Part shown: one piece after another, positions 29,825 to 39,388 of the stretch | Position numbering within the stretch: position 1 is the first letter of the stretch | Layout: each line of letters begins with the position of its first letter | NCBI GenBank assembly: GCA_965227445.1 | Contig: OZ245751.1 | Span: 3,472,001 to 3,536,000 of the forward strand | Length of the DNA: 64,000 bases | Source of the DNA: DT-110 sp030148525 | GTDB lineage: Bacteria > Bacteroidota > Bacteroidia > Chitinophagales > Saprospiraceae | Reading direction: 5' to 3' | Made by a program: the position numbers and the translations under genes | The notes under the pieces: generated by a model | Seen by the model: the letters and a program-made list of their open reading frames with translations, nothing else | The model's database searches: none | Told to the model about the DNA's origin: nothing

Positions 29825-30507
29825 TCCATTGGCTTGATAGCCTGAATGGTTCCAAAGTACCCCCGGCTAAATGCGATAGACACTTGCGGAAACCCGGATT
29901 CCCGCAACCACTTCATCTGGTCGTCGAAGGAGTCGGGATGGTCGTATTCAGCGTAGTGCTCCATCAGGTATTGCCAGTCTTCATCGGAACTTCCCTGCTC
30001 CCGGGCTATCCGTTCCCATTCTGCCAGTGCCTGTTGGTGATTTTGCTCATCTTTGGTATCCACGAAGATGTCGCAAGCCAAAAAACGGCCTCCAGGACGC
30101 AACCACTCGTAGACACGGCTAAATAAACCTTGCTTATCCGCTTCCAGTAAATGATGTAAGGACAAGCCGGCCACTACCAAGTCAAAAGTTTTGGGCATAA
30201 AGCTCAATTCCTGCATGTATTTTTCGACGTAGGTAAATGCATCGGAGGTACCAAAACGCTCCGCACAGGATGCGATCATTTTTGCGGAAGCATCCACTAA
30301 AACCACATCAACCTCCGGAAAGCGCTGACGCACCGCAAAGGTTGAATTGCCGTTACCGGCACCAAGATCAAGAGTTGTTTGCGGCTCGAAATCGTTCGGA
30401 AGCCCGGTAACCAGTGAACGTATCAGTTCGTCGTAATGGGGAACCCACCGACGTATCTTTTCGGTGTACCCGTCTTCAAGTTTGTCGAATTCTTGTCCTA
30501 CCAGCAT
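29821..30507 (-). CDS. Class I SAM-dependent methyltransferase
   Basis: 228 residues. The SAM-binding glycine loop LDLGAGNGNSTFAV is at about residues 46-59, followed by the acidic residue after beta2 (VDVVLVDAS) and the motif GLSLHHL near 115. The overall pattern is that of methyltransferase domain 12/25 and CmoA-like enzymes. The substrate is unknown. It is the last gene of a minus-strand group that begins with the metallophosphoesterase. Confidence 0.85.
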   Translation of the reverse strand: MLVGQEFDKLEDGYTEKIRRWVPHYDELIRSLVTGLPNDFEPQTTLDLGAGNGNSTFAVRQRFPEVDVVLVDASAKMIASCAERFGTSDAFTYVEKYMQELSFMPKTFDLVVAGLSLHHLLEADKQGLFSRVYEWLRPGGRFLACDIFVDTKDEQNHQQALAEWERIAREQGSSDEDWQYLMEHYAEYDHPDSFDDQMKWLRESGFPQVSIAFSRGYFGTIQAIKPMD

Positions 30508-30518
30508 AACGCAGGGTA

Positions 30519-31034
30519 TTATGTTAAGGAAAAAAGGTTACCCAATGCCAAACCCAGAGCAGATAAGATACGCCCCACTACCCAAAAGGACAAGATCAAT
30601 AGTCCGAACAGGGCCAAAATAATCAGGCCGATGACCGGCCAGGCACTCCCCCGGTGACGACCTTCTCCGTAATGGGCCAGCAATAAGCGAACGTTTTTCT
30701 TATTAGCACGGTATCGCCAGTCAAAAAGGTCCCCCAATATCGGGATCGTCCCCATAGCGCCATCCACAAAGAGATTGCCCAGCATAAGGATCAACAATCG
30801 GCCCGAGGCTCCTCTGCGGGCCATCACTATAATCAGAAATCCGGAAATCAAAAAGGTGATAATATCGCCCACATAGGGCACCAACCCTACCAGCGCATCG
30901 AAACCAAATCGCAGACGGGTTCCGGGGATCCGAAAACGGTCATCCAGGAACTCTGCCATCTTATCCAGCCAGGCCAGTTCGGGATGGTCATCGACTGTCT
31001 TTCCGGAGCTGGTACGTGTTTTTGCCATGATCAA
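30519..31034 (-). CDS. DUF4112 membrane protein
   Basis: 171 residues. The segment LDDRFRIPGTRLRFGFDALV, GLVPYVGDIITFLISGFLII, and GTIPILGDLFDWRYRANKKN is the DUF4112 signature, with two to three membrane helices and an additional C-terminal helix pair (WPVIGLIILALFGLLILSFW). Function unknown. It overlaps the upstream phosphoesterase stop by 4 bp, so the two are coupled. Confidence 0.88.
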   Translation of the reverse strand: MIMAKTRTSSGKTVDDHPELAWLDKMAEFLDDRFRIPGTRLRFGFDALVGLVPYVGDIITFLISGFLIIVMARRGASGRLLILMLGNLFVDGAMGTIPILGDLFDWRYRANKKNVRLLLAHYGEGRHRGSAWPVIGLIILALFGLLILSFWVVGRILSALGLALGNLFSLT

Positions 31035-31774
31035 TCCACCATGAAATGAACGGAAGTGCGTAATTGATCACCTTGTACCTCGATCACCCGGAAACCGGGA
31101 GTAGTATGCTCCGGCTGAAAATGTTCGACGTACGGGTTGATCTGAACGTAAGAAGAGGGGGAGATAAATACCGTGCCGTACGATTCTTCAATGGTTCGGG
31201 CATGGTGATAGTGACCGCAGAAGACCCGCACAGGTTCCCTCGCTTTCGCAAAAATCAACTCCAGGGCTTCCCGGTAGCGAGCCTGCAGAGGGTATTTGGA
31301 GTCCATATGCGGCACACCGGCAATAACGGGTGGGTGATGCATAAAAAGCACGCGACAACGACCTTCACCGGAACGTAAATGGCTCTCCACCCAGTCTAAT
31401 TGCCGGCTACTCAGGCTGCCGGGGGTGGTATCCAGAAACAAAAAACGCTCACCCTCCCAGGTGCGGCAATAATAAAGTTCCTGCCCTTTCATATCGGCGG
31501 TCACTCCGAAAACATCGGCCAGCAGACAGGGATTGTCGTGATTACCGGACAGTACCTCATAAGGAATGTCAAGTTGGTCAACTTCCTCCTTTATCCAGCG
31601 GTACACCTCAGAATCCCCATTTTCGAGGCAAAGATCTCCGGTGATAACCAGGTGATCAGGACGCAGAACTGCGATTCGACGGCATAAGCGTTGAAAATTA
31701 TGGCGCACATCAACGCCATGGGGTTGATCTTCTTCCTTGCCCACATGTTGGTCCGTAATCTGGATTATCCTCAT
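31031..31774 (-). CDS. Calcineurin-type metallophosphoesterase (CpdA/Icc-like)
   Basis: 247 residues. Metal-ligand motifs are in order: DQH (D8, H10), GDLC (GD near 46), GNHD (about 77-80), MHHPP (about 146) and the final GHYHHA (about 187). The layout matches class III cyclic nucleotide phosphodiesterase-like enzymes such as CpdA, but substrate cannot be read from sequence. There is no signal peptide, so it is cytoplasmic. It carries one GCTTTCGCNAAAA word on the opposite strand (31242-31254). Confidence 0.88.
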   Translation of the reverse strand: MRIIQITDQHVGKEEDQPHGVDVRHNFQRLCRRIAVLRPDHLVITGDLCLENGDSEVYRWIKEEVDQLDIPYEVLSGNHDNPCLLADVFGVTADMKGQELYYCRTWEGERFLFLDTTPGSLSSRQLDWVESHLRSGEGRCRVLFMHHPPVIAGVPHMDSKYPLQARYREALELIFAKAREPVRVFCGHYHHARTIEESYGTVFISPSSYVQINPYVEHFQPEHTTPGFRVIEVQGDQLRTSVHFMVD

Positions 31775-31806
31775 AGTACACCATTAACGCACAATTGTGG
31801 GCTTCC

Positions 31807-32712
31807 TTATGCCTTGGCCTTTGGTTTTTCCCCCGATCCACGGATATTTACCAGCTTTTTCAACAAATCGAACCAAAAAGGAGCTCCCAGTGATACGGCG
31901 AGGGCGGTAACGATCCACCCCAATACTTTGAGTGCCCAGTCCTGCCAGGTGAGCGCCTGGATATCGACCCCACCCCACCCCAAACCCAGGGGTGCGGAAG
32001 CCTCATCGATTTCCCTGCTGATCAGGTGATTTATCTTATCCAGTGACTCCCGCATGACGGGATCCTGCGTAGTGGTCAGGGAGTCCCCCTGCACCATCAG
32101 GTAGTCTTCCGCCATAGTCAGTATTTGCTGCAGGGCCTCGGGATCTGATTCCAGACGCTCGTAAATAGCGATCGTATCGGCATTGAAGATGACCGCAATC
32201 GCCAAACCAACGGCCACGAGTATCTTTTGGATATTGCGTTTGTACCAACCCGATGCCCGATCCATGACATTGTCGTACCAATTGCGAATGTTACTGCGAA
32301 ACTCATCAAGCCGGTAATCCGCATCGGTCAAAAGTTGATTCAGTACCTGTTTGAGGTCGCGGTCAGGCAAACTGTCGATGCGCTCCTGAATTCGATCTAT
32401 CCCCTCACCCTCCAACAGTACGTCGAAGAGAATGGACTGGAAGGAGCCCGAGCTCAAATACGACGGCGAACGCCGTCGGCTCTTACCGTATCTTTGCGAA
32501 AGCTGTTTGTACAGTGGATTTTGCTTAAACTGCCTGAAAACCTTCTCCTCGGCATCGGCCGATGCCAGCATATTACGCAAGGCTTTCTCCAGATTTTTGC
32601 CCCTCAATGCCAGGCCGGAACTCAATAATTCCATGACCGTTGTGGCCAGCAGACTGAGCAAAAGCAGAACAAAAATCAGACCAATAACTACTTCTAATAA
32701 TCCCAGCATCAT
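31807..32712 (-). CDS. Hypothetical multi-pass membrane protein
   Basis: 301 residues. There is an N-terminal hydrophobic helix (about 4-25, LLEVVIGLIFVLLLLSLLA), a charged helical region (35-140) with RYGKSRRRS, a second helix near 165-180 (ILVAVGLAIAVIFN) and a third near 255-285 (ALKVLGWIVTALAVSLGAPFWF). I do not recognise the family with certainty. It overlaps the downstream S9 peptidase gene (stop versus start) by 4 bp. Confidence 0.7.
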   Translation of the reverse strand: MMLGLLEVVIGLIFVLLLLSLLATTVMELLSSGLALRGKNLEKALRNMLASADAEEKVFRQFKQNPLYKQLSQRYGKSRRRSPSYLSSGSFQSILFDVLLEGEGIDRIQERIDSLPDRDLKQVLNQLLTDADYRLDEFRSNIRNWYDNVMDRASGWYKRNIQKILVAVGLAIAVIFNADTIAIYERLESDPEALQQILTMAEDYLMVQGDSLTTTQDPVMRESLDKINHLISREIDEASAPLGLGWGGVDIQALTWQDWALKVLGWIVTALAVSLGAPFWFDLLKKLVNIRGSGEKPKAKA

Positions 32713-35090
32713 TTAAGGGTTTCCTGGAACAATTTGAATATTCGTTTGTACTCATCACTCCAACTCGTGGGCTCAATAAATCCGTGACGCTCTACTGGAA
32801 AGACAGCGAATTCCCAATTATCCTTTTCCAGTTCGATCAGTCGCTGTGCCAGCCGCACTACATCCTGAAACTGTACATTCGTGTCGATCATACCGTGCAG
32901 AATGAGCAGGCGATCGTCCAGCCCATCCGCAAAGTTGATGGGTGAAGAGCGTGCAAAAGCGATACTATCCATTGTCGGGGTGTTCAGGATATTGGAGGTG
33001 TACCCATGGTTGTAATGCGCCCAGTCAGTAACTGATCGCAAAGCAGCCCCGGCGGCAAATGTTCCCGGCTCGGTAAACAGCGCCATCAGGGTAATAAACC
33101 CTCCGTACGACCCACCGTATATCCCGATGCGGTCGGGATCAATGTCATAGTCTTCCGCCAAATACTTGGCACCGTCTACCTGATCGTCCAGGTCTTTCCC
33201 ACCCATGTGGCGATAGATTCCCGTACGCCAGTCGCGACCGTAGCCGGCACTGGCCCGGTAATCAATGTCCAGCACGGTATACCCGTTATCAACGAGCAGA
33301 TTGTGGAACATATACTCCCGATAATAACTACTCCACCAACGATGAACGTTCTGTAAGTAACCGGCACCGTGTACAAAAATTACGGCGGGGCCATTGGGTC
33401 GAGGATTTTCCGGGCGATAAAGACGAGCTGGCACCTCGGCACCGTCACGGGCCGTAAAGCGTATTATCTCCGGATCACGCCAATCATAGGCGTTGAAGTC
33501 ATCGGTTGTTGATTCGGTCACCCGGACAGCTTCGGCTCCCGCCTCATTGGGCATCACGTATAGCTCCCAGGGTTTATTGCTATAGGAATAGCGAATGGCC
33601 AGGTATTCTTCGTCGGGCGACATGTCCACTTCGTGATTACCCGGCATGGTGGTAATGCGGGTAAGCTCGCCTCCACCGACCGGCAGATGATAGAAGTGAT
33701 GCTCGTGTGGCCCTTCGGCACTGGCTGTAATGTAAAAGGTGGATCCGTCATTCGATAAGGCCGCCGACTGGATCTCAAAATCACCGGAAGTGAGTTGGGT
33801 TTTATTACCTGTTTCGGTATCCACTGTATACAGATGCGAAAAACCGCTTGCTTCCGATTGGTAATAGATCGTGCGGTTATCCGGAAGCCAGCCAGCTGTT
33901 CCCGACGCAAAAGACCATCCAATGCCGGGGCCGGCAATCCAGGCATCATCGCGTTGATGATCCAGCGTGGTCAGCTCTCCCGTTTCGGGGTCGAGCAGGG
34001 TGATCCATCGGTCTTTATTGTCTTGTGAACGCAGAATGAGGATTGCCTCACCTTCCCCGTTGAAGATAGGCGACGCATAGGTCACTTCCCGGGCTTGCTT
34101 GAAGGTATCTACGTAATCCTCCGAGCCGGTATGGTATTCCTCCAGATAAGCGGGCTTATCGTAGATTCCCGGCAACTGAGCGGGATCAATCCTGTAAAAA
34201 GTATCCAACTCCCGGTCGAAGATACCCATCTCGTAGGTAGTCTGGGGGCTTCCTACTTTGGCCCGGGAACGAAGGTCTTCAATATAACCACTTTCGGTTA
34301 CGTAATTGGGCACCCGGGTATTTTTGGCGTCAGCCGACTTGGCCATCATCATGGTTACGTAGCGCAGGTCATCGCTGGCTTCCATCCCCCACAGGCGCTT
34401 ACCCCCCAGGTACACCGGGGAAGGCCGCTCGGGTTGCAAGGCTTCCCGTTGAGCAGATCGTGCTTCGGACTGGGCTTCTCGCCACCGTAGCACTTCAAAC
34501 AGATCCATTTGCTGTTCTTGCAGCCACTGCTGGTACTCCGGGTCGGGACGCGAGCGGCGGGGACCATCACTCTGCACGTTCGTCAATTGTTCGGTAGCCC
34601 CCGTTTGCCGGTTCCAGGAAAAAAGATCATTTCCCGACCGATAAACGATAACCTGATCTTCCCTGGCAAAGAAGGGGCCGGATTCCCTGTCGCTAGTATT
34701 GGTTAATTGTATTTCCTCAGCAGTGGTGCGATTTAACAGAAAGAGATCGCCATTATCACTGTATACCTTGTATGTTCGATCGGCTGAATAACCCCCATTG
34801 CCATTTCGTAGCATTTTTTGCTCTTCCGTGGAGACCGGCACCGGCTCACTTCCGTTGCGGTCGGTCTTGTACAAAGAACGTATAGTGTCCATCTCTGGAT
34901 TCCAGCTGAAATAAATGGTTTCACCATCCTCACTCCAGGAAATGTTGGAAGGTAAGAACCCGACGAATCTATCTCCCTGCATAATCTGGGGGATAGTCAG
35001 GGTAGAGTTATTGGAAACGTCAGGTGATTGGGCTTTCGCCAAAAAACCAACCAGCAGCATGGCCTGGCAGATCAGTACACGTCTTGTCAT
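32709..35090 (-). CDS. Secreted S9 family peptidase (prolyl oligopeptidase/DPP IV-like)
   Basis: 793 residues. An N-terminal signal peptide (MTRRVLICQAMLLVGFLAKA) is followed by a beta-propeller (WD40/PD40-like repeats such as ISWSEDGETIYFSW, AALSNDGSTFYIT, DMSPDEEYLAIRYSY) and a C-terminal alpha/beta hydrolase. The catalytic triad is visible: S661 in GGSYGG, an Asp near 736 (HGMIDTNV) and H769 (VERHGF). The predicted role is periplasmic or surface cleavage of peptides, mostly after proline. Its signal-peptide region carries a GCTTTCGCNAAAA word on the other strand (35032-35044). Confidence 0.93.
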   Translation of the reverse strand: MTRRVLICQAMLLVGFLAKAQSPDVSNNSTLTIPQIMQGDRFVGFLPSNISWSEDGETIYFSWNPEMDTIRSLYKTDRNGSEPVPVSTEEQKMLRNGNGGYSADRTYKVYSDNGDLFLLNRTTAEEIQLTNTSDRESGPFFAREDQVIVYRSGNDLFSWNRQTGATEQLTNVQSDGPRRSRPDPEYQQWLQEQQMDLFEVLRWREAQSEARSAQREALQPERPSPVYLGGKRLWGMEASDDLRYVTMMMAKSADAKNTRVPNYVTESGYIEDLRSRAKVGSPQTTYEMGIFDRELDTFYRIDPAQLPGIYDKPAYLEEYHTGSEDYVDTFKQAREVTYASPIFNGEGEAILILRSQDNKDRWITLLDPETGELTTLDHQRDDAWIAGPGIGWSFASGTAGWLPDNRTIYYQSEASGFSHLYTVDTETGNKTQLTSGDFEIQSAALSNDGSTFYITASAEGPHEHHFYHLPVGGGELTRITTMPGNHEVDMSPDEEYLAIRYSYSNKPWELYVMPNEAGAEAVRVTESTTDDFNAYDWRDPEIIRFTARDGAEVPARLYRPENPRPNGPAVIFVHGAGYLQNVHRWWSSYYREYMFHNLLVDNGYTVLDIDYRASAGYGRDWRTGIYRHMGGKDLDDQVDGAKYLAEDYDIDPDRIGIYGGSYGGFITLMALFTEPGTFAAGAALRSVTDWAHYNHGYTSNILNTPTMDSIAFARSSPINFADGLDDRLLILHGMIDTNVQFQDVVRLAQRLIELEKDNWEFAVFPVERHGFIEPTSWSDEYKRIFKLFQETLK

Positions 35091-35201
35091 AAATTTTGCG
35101 TCTTTCGGACTAATGTACGAAAAACTTGTACTTGGTCGGTGGTCAATACTAAATGTTCAGTTTGCAGTGCTAAATGCTCAATTAATTGTACACAGCGCAC
35201 C

Positions 35202-35240
35202 ACCTCAAACCTCAAACCTCAAACCTCAAACCTCAAACCT
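35202..35240. repeat. 7-bp tandem repeat (ACCTCAA)x5.5
   Basis: Five and a half perfect copies of ACCTCAA, the same heptad (reverse complement TTGAGGT) found inverted at 2390-2474. It lies just beyond the 3' end of the secreted hypothetical at 35247-36365. Upstream, two near-copies of CTAAATG(C/T)TCA are also present. Confidence 0.9.
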
Positions 35241-35246
35241 GATATA

Positions 35247-36365
35247 TCATTTATCAAATCCAATGCTCAAATTTATCTTGGCACTCAACCCAACGAAGGG
35301 GCGAATGAATAAAGCATTGGAAGGCGCTTCTTCGTCGGATCGTTCCAGCAGAACACCACCTGCGTTGAGGTATACGAACTGAAACAGCTTATAATCAAAG
35401 CTTGCGTAGATGGGTCTCCCCACCACGGGCCCCGTAAAGGTTTGACCGGATTCGCGTTCCAGGTCATTTAGCATCAGTCCGACACCCAGGTAGAGATTAC
35501 TGAAGAATTTACCACTGAAGGCACTGTTTCCGAAGGGGAAACTAACACCTACATAGGGGGAAGTATCGTATTCAAAATCGTCTTCTGAATCGCCCGCCAG
35601 CCCAACACCACCGTAACCGGCATTAATGGATAGTGCTCCCTGCTTATCCTCGGTCGGAACATCGTCCAGGTAACGCTCATCAGCCAGGGTGTACCAGGTA
35701 CCACTCAGGTAATCGACCAACTCCTCCCGCAAGAGACCAAGAGCTGCTTCCTGACGGTCCTTAAGAGCTGGCACTTCCGACTCTTGCAGGGCATTTAATT
35801 GTTCGAGCATCAGATCCGAGAAAATCCGGTCCTGACGTTTGAGAGCCCGGTGGTAGCCTGCTAATTTTTGGTGAATTAGGGATTCCATTTTCTCCCGCAT
35901 GTTCTTTGGTCGCTCGTCCAGGTCAATATCCGTTCCGGAAATAAGTATTTGGGCTTTCAGATATTCTTCCATCTGGTACCGCAAACGATCAGATAATGCA
36001 CGCATTTCTTTATCAGAAGCAGCCCTGTAAAACGCCAGACGAATATCGTAACGGGTTGATGGCCGCAATCGATAGTGCACCGGGATGGTGTATTCACCAC
36101 CGGCCTGCTCCATGGGCTTCTTCCATGAACCTTCGTGTATGGCCTTTCGGTTTTCTATACCTTTTTCAGGATAAATAGCTAATCGGACGTATTCGATAGC
36201 GGAAGGGATCTTTCCACGAACCAACAAATCTTCTCCGGCAGGCAATACCTGATTATTGGCAAAAATGTGTTTGTCGTAATCTAAAAGAACTTCGCTATAC
36301 TGACTAAAACCGGTTACGGCAAAGAACAATAAACACACTTGTAGCAGGGTACATTTCTTTAACAT
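35247..36365 (-). CDS. Hypothetical secreted/outer-membrane protein
   Basis: 372 residues with a signal peptide (MLKKCTLLQVCLLFFAVTGFSQ). A beta-rich region follows (35-110), then a helical region (about 115-220), then a C-terminal half with alternating aromatic/hydrophobic strands (YVGVSFPFGN, FFSNLYLGVGLML, YASFDYKLFQFVYLNAGG) ending in NLSIGFDK. This suggests a small outer-membrane barrel. The family is not recognised. A heptad repeat begins 6 bp past the stop. Confidence 0.72.
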   Translation of the reverse strand: MLKKCTLLQVCLLFFAVTGFSQYSEVLLDYDKHIFANNQVLPAGEDLLVRGKIPSAIEYVRLAIYPEKGIENRKAIHEGSWKKPMEQAGGEYTIPVHYRLRPSTRYDIRLAFYRAASDKEMRALSDRLRYQMEEYLKAQILISGTDIDLDERPKNMREKMESLIHQKLAGYHRALKRQDRIFSDLMLEQLNALQESEVPALKDRQEAALGLLREELVDYLSGTWYTLADERYLDDVPTEDKQGALSINAGYGGVGLAGDSEDDFEYDTSPYVGVSFPFGNSAFSGKFFSNLYLGVGLMLNDLERESGQTFTGPVVGRPIYASFDYKLFQFVYLNAGGVLLERSDEEAPSNALFIRPFVGLSAKINLSIGFDK

Positions 36366-36792
36366 AAGGATATAACTTTTAATTGTAGACGATCAATTGT
36401 ACAGTCAGTCACAGCGCGGAAAGGCGTAAACGAATTGTCCCCCGAAAAGACTGTTGGGGATCAAGGGTATCAGATCCCTGGGTAATCACGATATCTCCCT
36501 TCGATGCCAGGTGACAAGCTTCCATCCGAACTTCCTCCATATGGGATCGCTAATCAGATGGGAACAGGTTGCGGGCGACCTCCGATGGACAGATCGTTTT
36601 CCCGGGACCTCTTTGCTGACAAAGGCTCAGGATAGCGGATCGAATTTGTTTACTGTGTGCCATACGCAGATGGAACGTAGTAAGGCAAAGGTTGTTTACT
36701 GACCGGTTTTGCCGATGATTTACCCCATTTCAAACGAACATTTGCGTCTTTTTTCCCTTTTACAAGTGAATCTATACCAACAATAACTCGAC
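36366..36792. other. Divergent intergenic region
   Basis: 427 bp between divergent genes. It holds a small perfect stem GGGATC/GATCCC (36457-36478) with a 10-nt loop. An open frame at 36454-36702 has no convincing composition or similarity. No perfect TAnnTTTG box was seen on either strand. Confidence 0.5.
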
Positions 36793-37266
36793 ATGAAAAA
36801 AATTGCTATCAAATACGGAATATGGATGCTGGCGGGTTTTATCGCCTTCTTTATGATTATGTATATGGTTGGCCAGGCAGACAACACCTACCTGCGATTG
36901 TTCAATGGTGTTATCCATTTGACGTTAATGGCTATGGCGATCAACGAGTATCGCAAGCTTCGCCCGGATACGGTACACAACTATATATCAGGAGTGGGAG
37001 CTGCTTTTTACACCTCTGCCTTTGGTGTCATTGGTTTTGGTGTATTCATGATGCTCTTTCTGAACTTCAATCCGCAATTGATGGCCGATATCAACGCTAA
37101 TATACCGCTGGAAACTGCTAAAACTGGTTTTAATCCTGTTACAGCCGGCGTAATGGTCATCGCGGAAGGTATTGCTACAACTCTGGTTGGATCTTATATC
37201 ATTACCCGCATCGTCGATGCTCGCCTGGAAGAATCCAGTATTCCGACATCCTCCTACGAAGGCTAG
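36793..37266 (+). CDS. Small four-helix membrane protein (DUF4199-like)
   Basis: 157 residues with four hydrophobic helices: about 8-26, 35-50, 67-90 and 115-135. Length, the basic N-terminus (MKKIAIKYGIWM) and the TM pattern with a loop rich in N and P resemble DUF4199 proteins, common in Bacteroidota, but the match is by eye only. No function is known. It is followed by 284 bp without a gene. Confidence 0.65.
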   Translation: MKKIAIKYGIWMLAGFIAFFMIMYMVGQADNTYLRLFNGVIHLTLMAMAINEYRKLRPDTVHNYISGVGAAFYTSAFGVIGFGVFMMLFLNFNPQLMADINANIPLETAKTGFNPVTAGVMVIAEGIATTLVGSYIITRIVDARLEESSIPTSSYEG

Positions 37267-37550
37267 CGTGTAACAATAGCCTTACGGCAAAAATCAAGTC
37301 AGGCTGTCAGTGCCTGGTACAGCGTTCTGCACAACGTTTCTAACCAAACAAAATGGTTGTAAGTAGTGATCAGTCCCGGATTGCCCGGTACCAACTGATG
37401 ACACCTTACAACCTTTTCTTATTGCAATTCACTATGCTTTTGGTAAATCTCCTACCGGTTCCCCACTAAAAAGACTTGAAATTACACCAACTACAATGAC
37501 AACATTTTGAATGTATGCCCGTATAACACCCTAACACAGAATTTACACCT

Positions 37551-38213
37551 ATGAACTATTCGCTGTTAGAGGACCTAATTGATGTACTGAAACAGTACGA
37601 AGCGGAAAACGGAAAGGCCACTCTATCCGATTTCTCTGCCTGGCTCTACGAACAACAACATCACGAAGCAACCGACTCCGAAGCAAACGGATCCCCCCGC
37701 ATTCATCAGGAATTGAATGAATCCATCATGCAGCAACTGGTTGACCTTTACCAACATGCACGCCATTACATCAAAACCGCCCTTAAAACCTCCTCCCTGA
37801 AAGGCATTTTTGACTTCACCTTCCTGAGTACCCTCGATGAGATGGGTGACCTGAGGAAGTCTGATCTCATCCACTATAATACTGTGGAGTTTTCACCTGG
37901 CATGGAAGTTATTCGGCGCCTTATTCGCAACGGACTTATCGAGGATTATGACGATCCCGACGACGGACGATCCAAAAAAGTGCGCCTGACGCCAAATGGC
38001 CTTACTATGCTGAATGAGGTTCGGCCCGCTATGGAATTAGTCCAACAAATCCTGGCCGGAAATTTGAGCTTACGCGAAAAACGGCATACACTATCCGGAC
38101 TGCGCAAGCTTACCCATTTTCACGGACCTATATGGGAACAGCAACACGGAGAAGAACTCGACAAGATTGCTACCTTTGGAGTGAGAGCCCAAAGTGTTGA
38201 ACAACCTTCGTAA
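37551..38213 (+). CDS. MarR-type winged-helix regulator
   Basis: 220 residues. An N-terminal extension of about 70 residues is followed by a winged helix: HARHYIKTALKTSSLKGIFD, the recognition helix around VIRRLIRNGLIEDYDD and the wing DPDDGRSKKVRLTPNGL, a clear MarR signature. It lies 3 bp upstream of glycerate kinase and probably belongs to the same transcript. The N-terminal extension is longer than in ordinary MarR proteins (about 140-150 residues). The effector is unknown. Confidence 0.87.
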   Translation: MNYSLLEDLIDVLKQYEAENGKATLSDFSAWLYEQQHHEATDSEANGSPRIHQELNESIMQQLVDLYQHARHYIKTALKTSSLKGIFDFTFLSTLDEMGDLRKSDLIHYNTVEFSPGMEVIRRLIRNGLIEDYDDPDDGRSKKVRLTPNGLTMLNEVRPAMELVQQILAGNLSLREKRHTLSGLRKLTHFHGPIWEQQHGEELDKIATFGVRAQSVEQPS

Positions 38214-38216
38214 TGC

Positions 38217-39353
38217 ATGCGTCTACTGGTCTGTTCGGACGCCTTTAAAGAAGGCGCCGACGCTCCAACTGTTTGCTCCGCTATGGCTCGGGGAATACGT
38301 ATTGTATTTCCAAGAGCCAGTGTCGATGAATGCCCTCTTGCCGATGGCGGAGAAGGTACTGCTCGTATCCTTACCCGAACATTAAAAGGCGATTGGACCG
38401 ACGTATCCGTGCTCGACCCGATCCGGCGATCTATAAAGGCTGGTTACGGGTGGGTCAATGAGGACGCTACCGCCCTCATTGACATGGCCGAAGCATCTGG
38501 TCTGCAACATTTGCTCCCGGGTGAACGCAATGTCATGGAAGCCACAACTTTTGGAACGGGACAACTCATCCGGCATGCCCTGGAGCGAGGTGCACAGACA
38601 ATCTACCTGGGTTTAGGTGGCAGTGCCACTACCGATGGCGGTATGGGTATGGCCTCGGCCCTTGGCATACGCTCCTTTTCCGGAGGCAGGGCCATTGACT
38701 ATCCTGCCGGAGCACATCTCGCCCGTATTGATCACATCGATCAATCGGCTGCGCACCCTCTTTTGGCGAAAGCAACATTCCGCATCCTATGTGATGTCCG
38801 CAATCCCCTATTCGGGCCTCGGGGTGCAGCCAGGGTCTATGCTCCGCAAAAAGGAGCCTCCGAATCGGATGTTTCCGTGCTCGAACGGGGGCTGCAACAG
38901 ATTAGCCAGTTGTGGAAGGAGACATTCGGGCAGGACGTTTCCCAACACCCGGGGGCCGGTGCCGCGGGAGGATTAGGTGCTGCGTCCCTTCTCTTCCTGC
39001 GTGGTGAATTAGTGTCGGGCGCGGAGACCGTCCTGGATCTGGTCAGGATCGAAGAGCGTATGGCCCGCGCACAACTGGTGCTTACCGGAGAAGGTTCGCT
39101 CGACGAACAAAGCCTGCAAGGTAAACTGATCGAGCGGTTGGCGGTGCGGGCTGGTCGACAGCAAGTCCCCATCATTGCCCTGTGTGGTCGCCTGCAATTA
39201 ACGGCTGACCAGCTGCAATCTTCCGGTTTGTTATCCGCCTTCCCCATACAGGCGGGACCAATAACTCAGCAGGAAGCCATTCAGAAGACATCCGAACACC
39301 TGGAACAAACGGCCGCCCGGGTCGTGGCTACCTTTTTTGGCCGACAGGTCTGA
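38217..39353 (+). CDS. Glycerate kinase (GlxK/GarK family)
   Basis: 378 residues: MRLLVCSDAFKEGADAPTVC, PLADGGEGT (about 42-50), YLGLGGSATTDGGMGMASAL and VLTGEGSLDEQSLQGK are the hallmarks of type I glycerate kinases, which phosphorylate D-glycerate to 2-phosphoglycerate, the substrate of enolase. It sits between the MarR regulator and trehalase, which suggests a carbon-use unit under that regulator (inference). Confidence 0.92.
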   Translation: MRLLVCSDAFKEGADAPTVCSAMARGIRIVFPRASVDECPLADGGEGTARILTRTLKGDWTDVSVLDPIRRSIKAGYGWVNEDATALIDMAEASGLQHLLPGERNVMEATTFGTGQLIRHALERGAQTIYLGLGGSATTDGGMGMASALGIRSFSGGRAIDYPAGAHLARIDHIDQSAAHPLLAKATFRILCDVRNPLFGPRGAARVYAPQKGASESDVSVLERGLQQISQLWKETFGQDVSQHPGAGAAGGLGAASLLFLRGELVSGAETVLDLVRIEERMARAQLVLTGEGSLDEQSLQGKLIERLAVRAGRQQVPIIALCGRLQLTADQLQSSGLLSAFPIQAGPITQQEAIQKTSEHLEQTAARVVATFFGRQV

Positions 39354-39388
39354 TCCGGTAAAAATGTCTATTTTCCAGAAAAAAATTC

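Noticed and set aside
36454..36702. 82-codon open frame in the divergent gap
   Set aside because: It starts at a hairpin, has no family resemblance and no promoter. Composition does not look coding.
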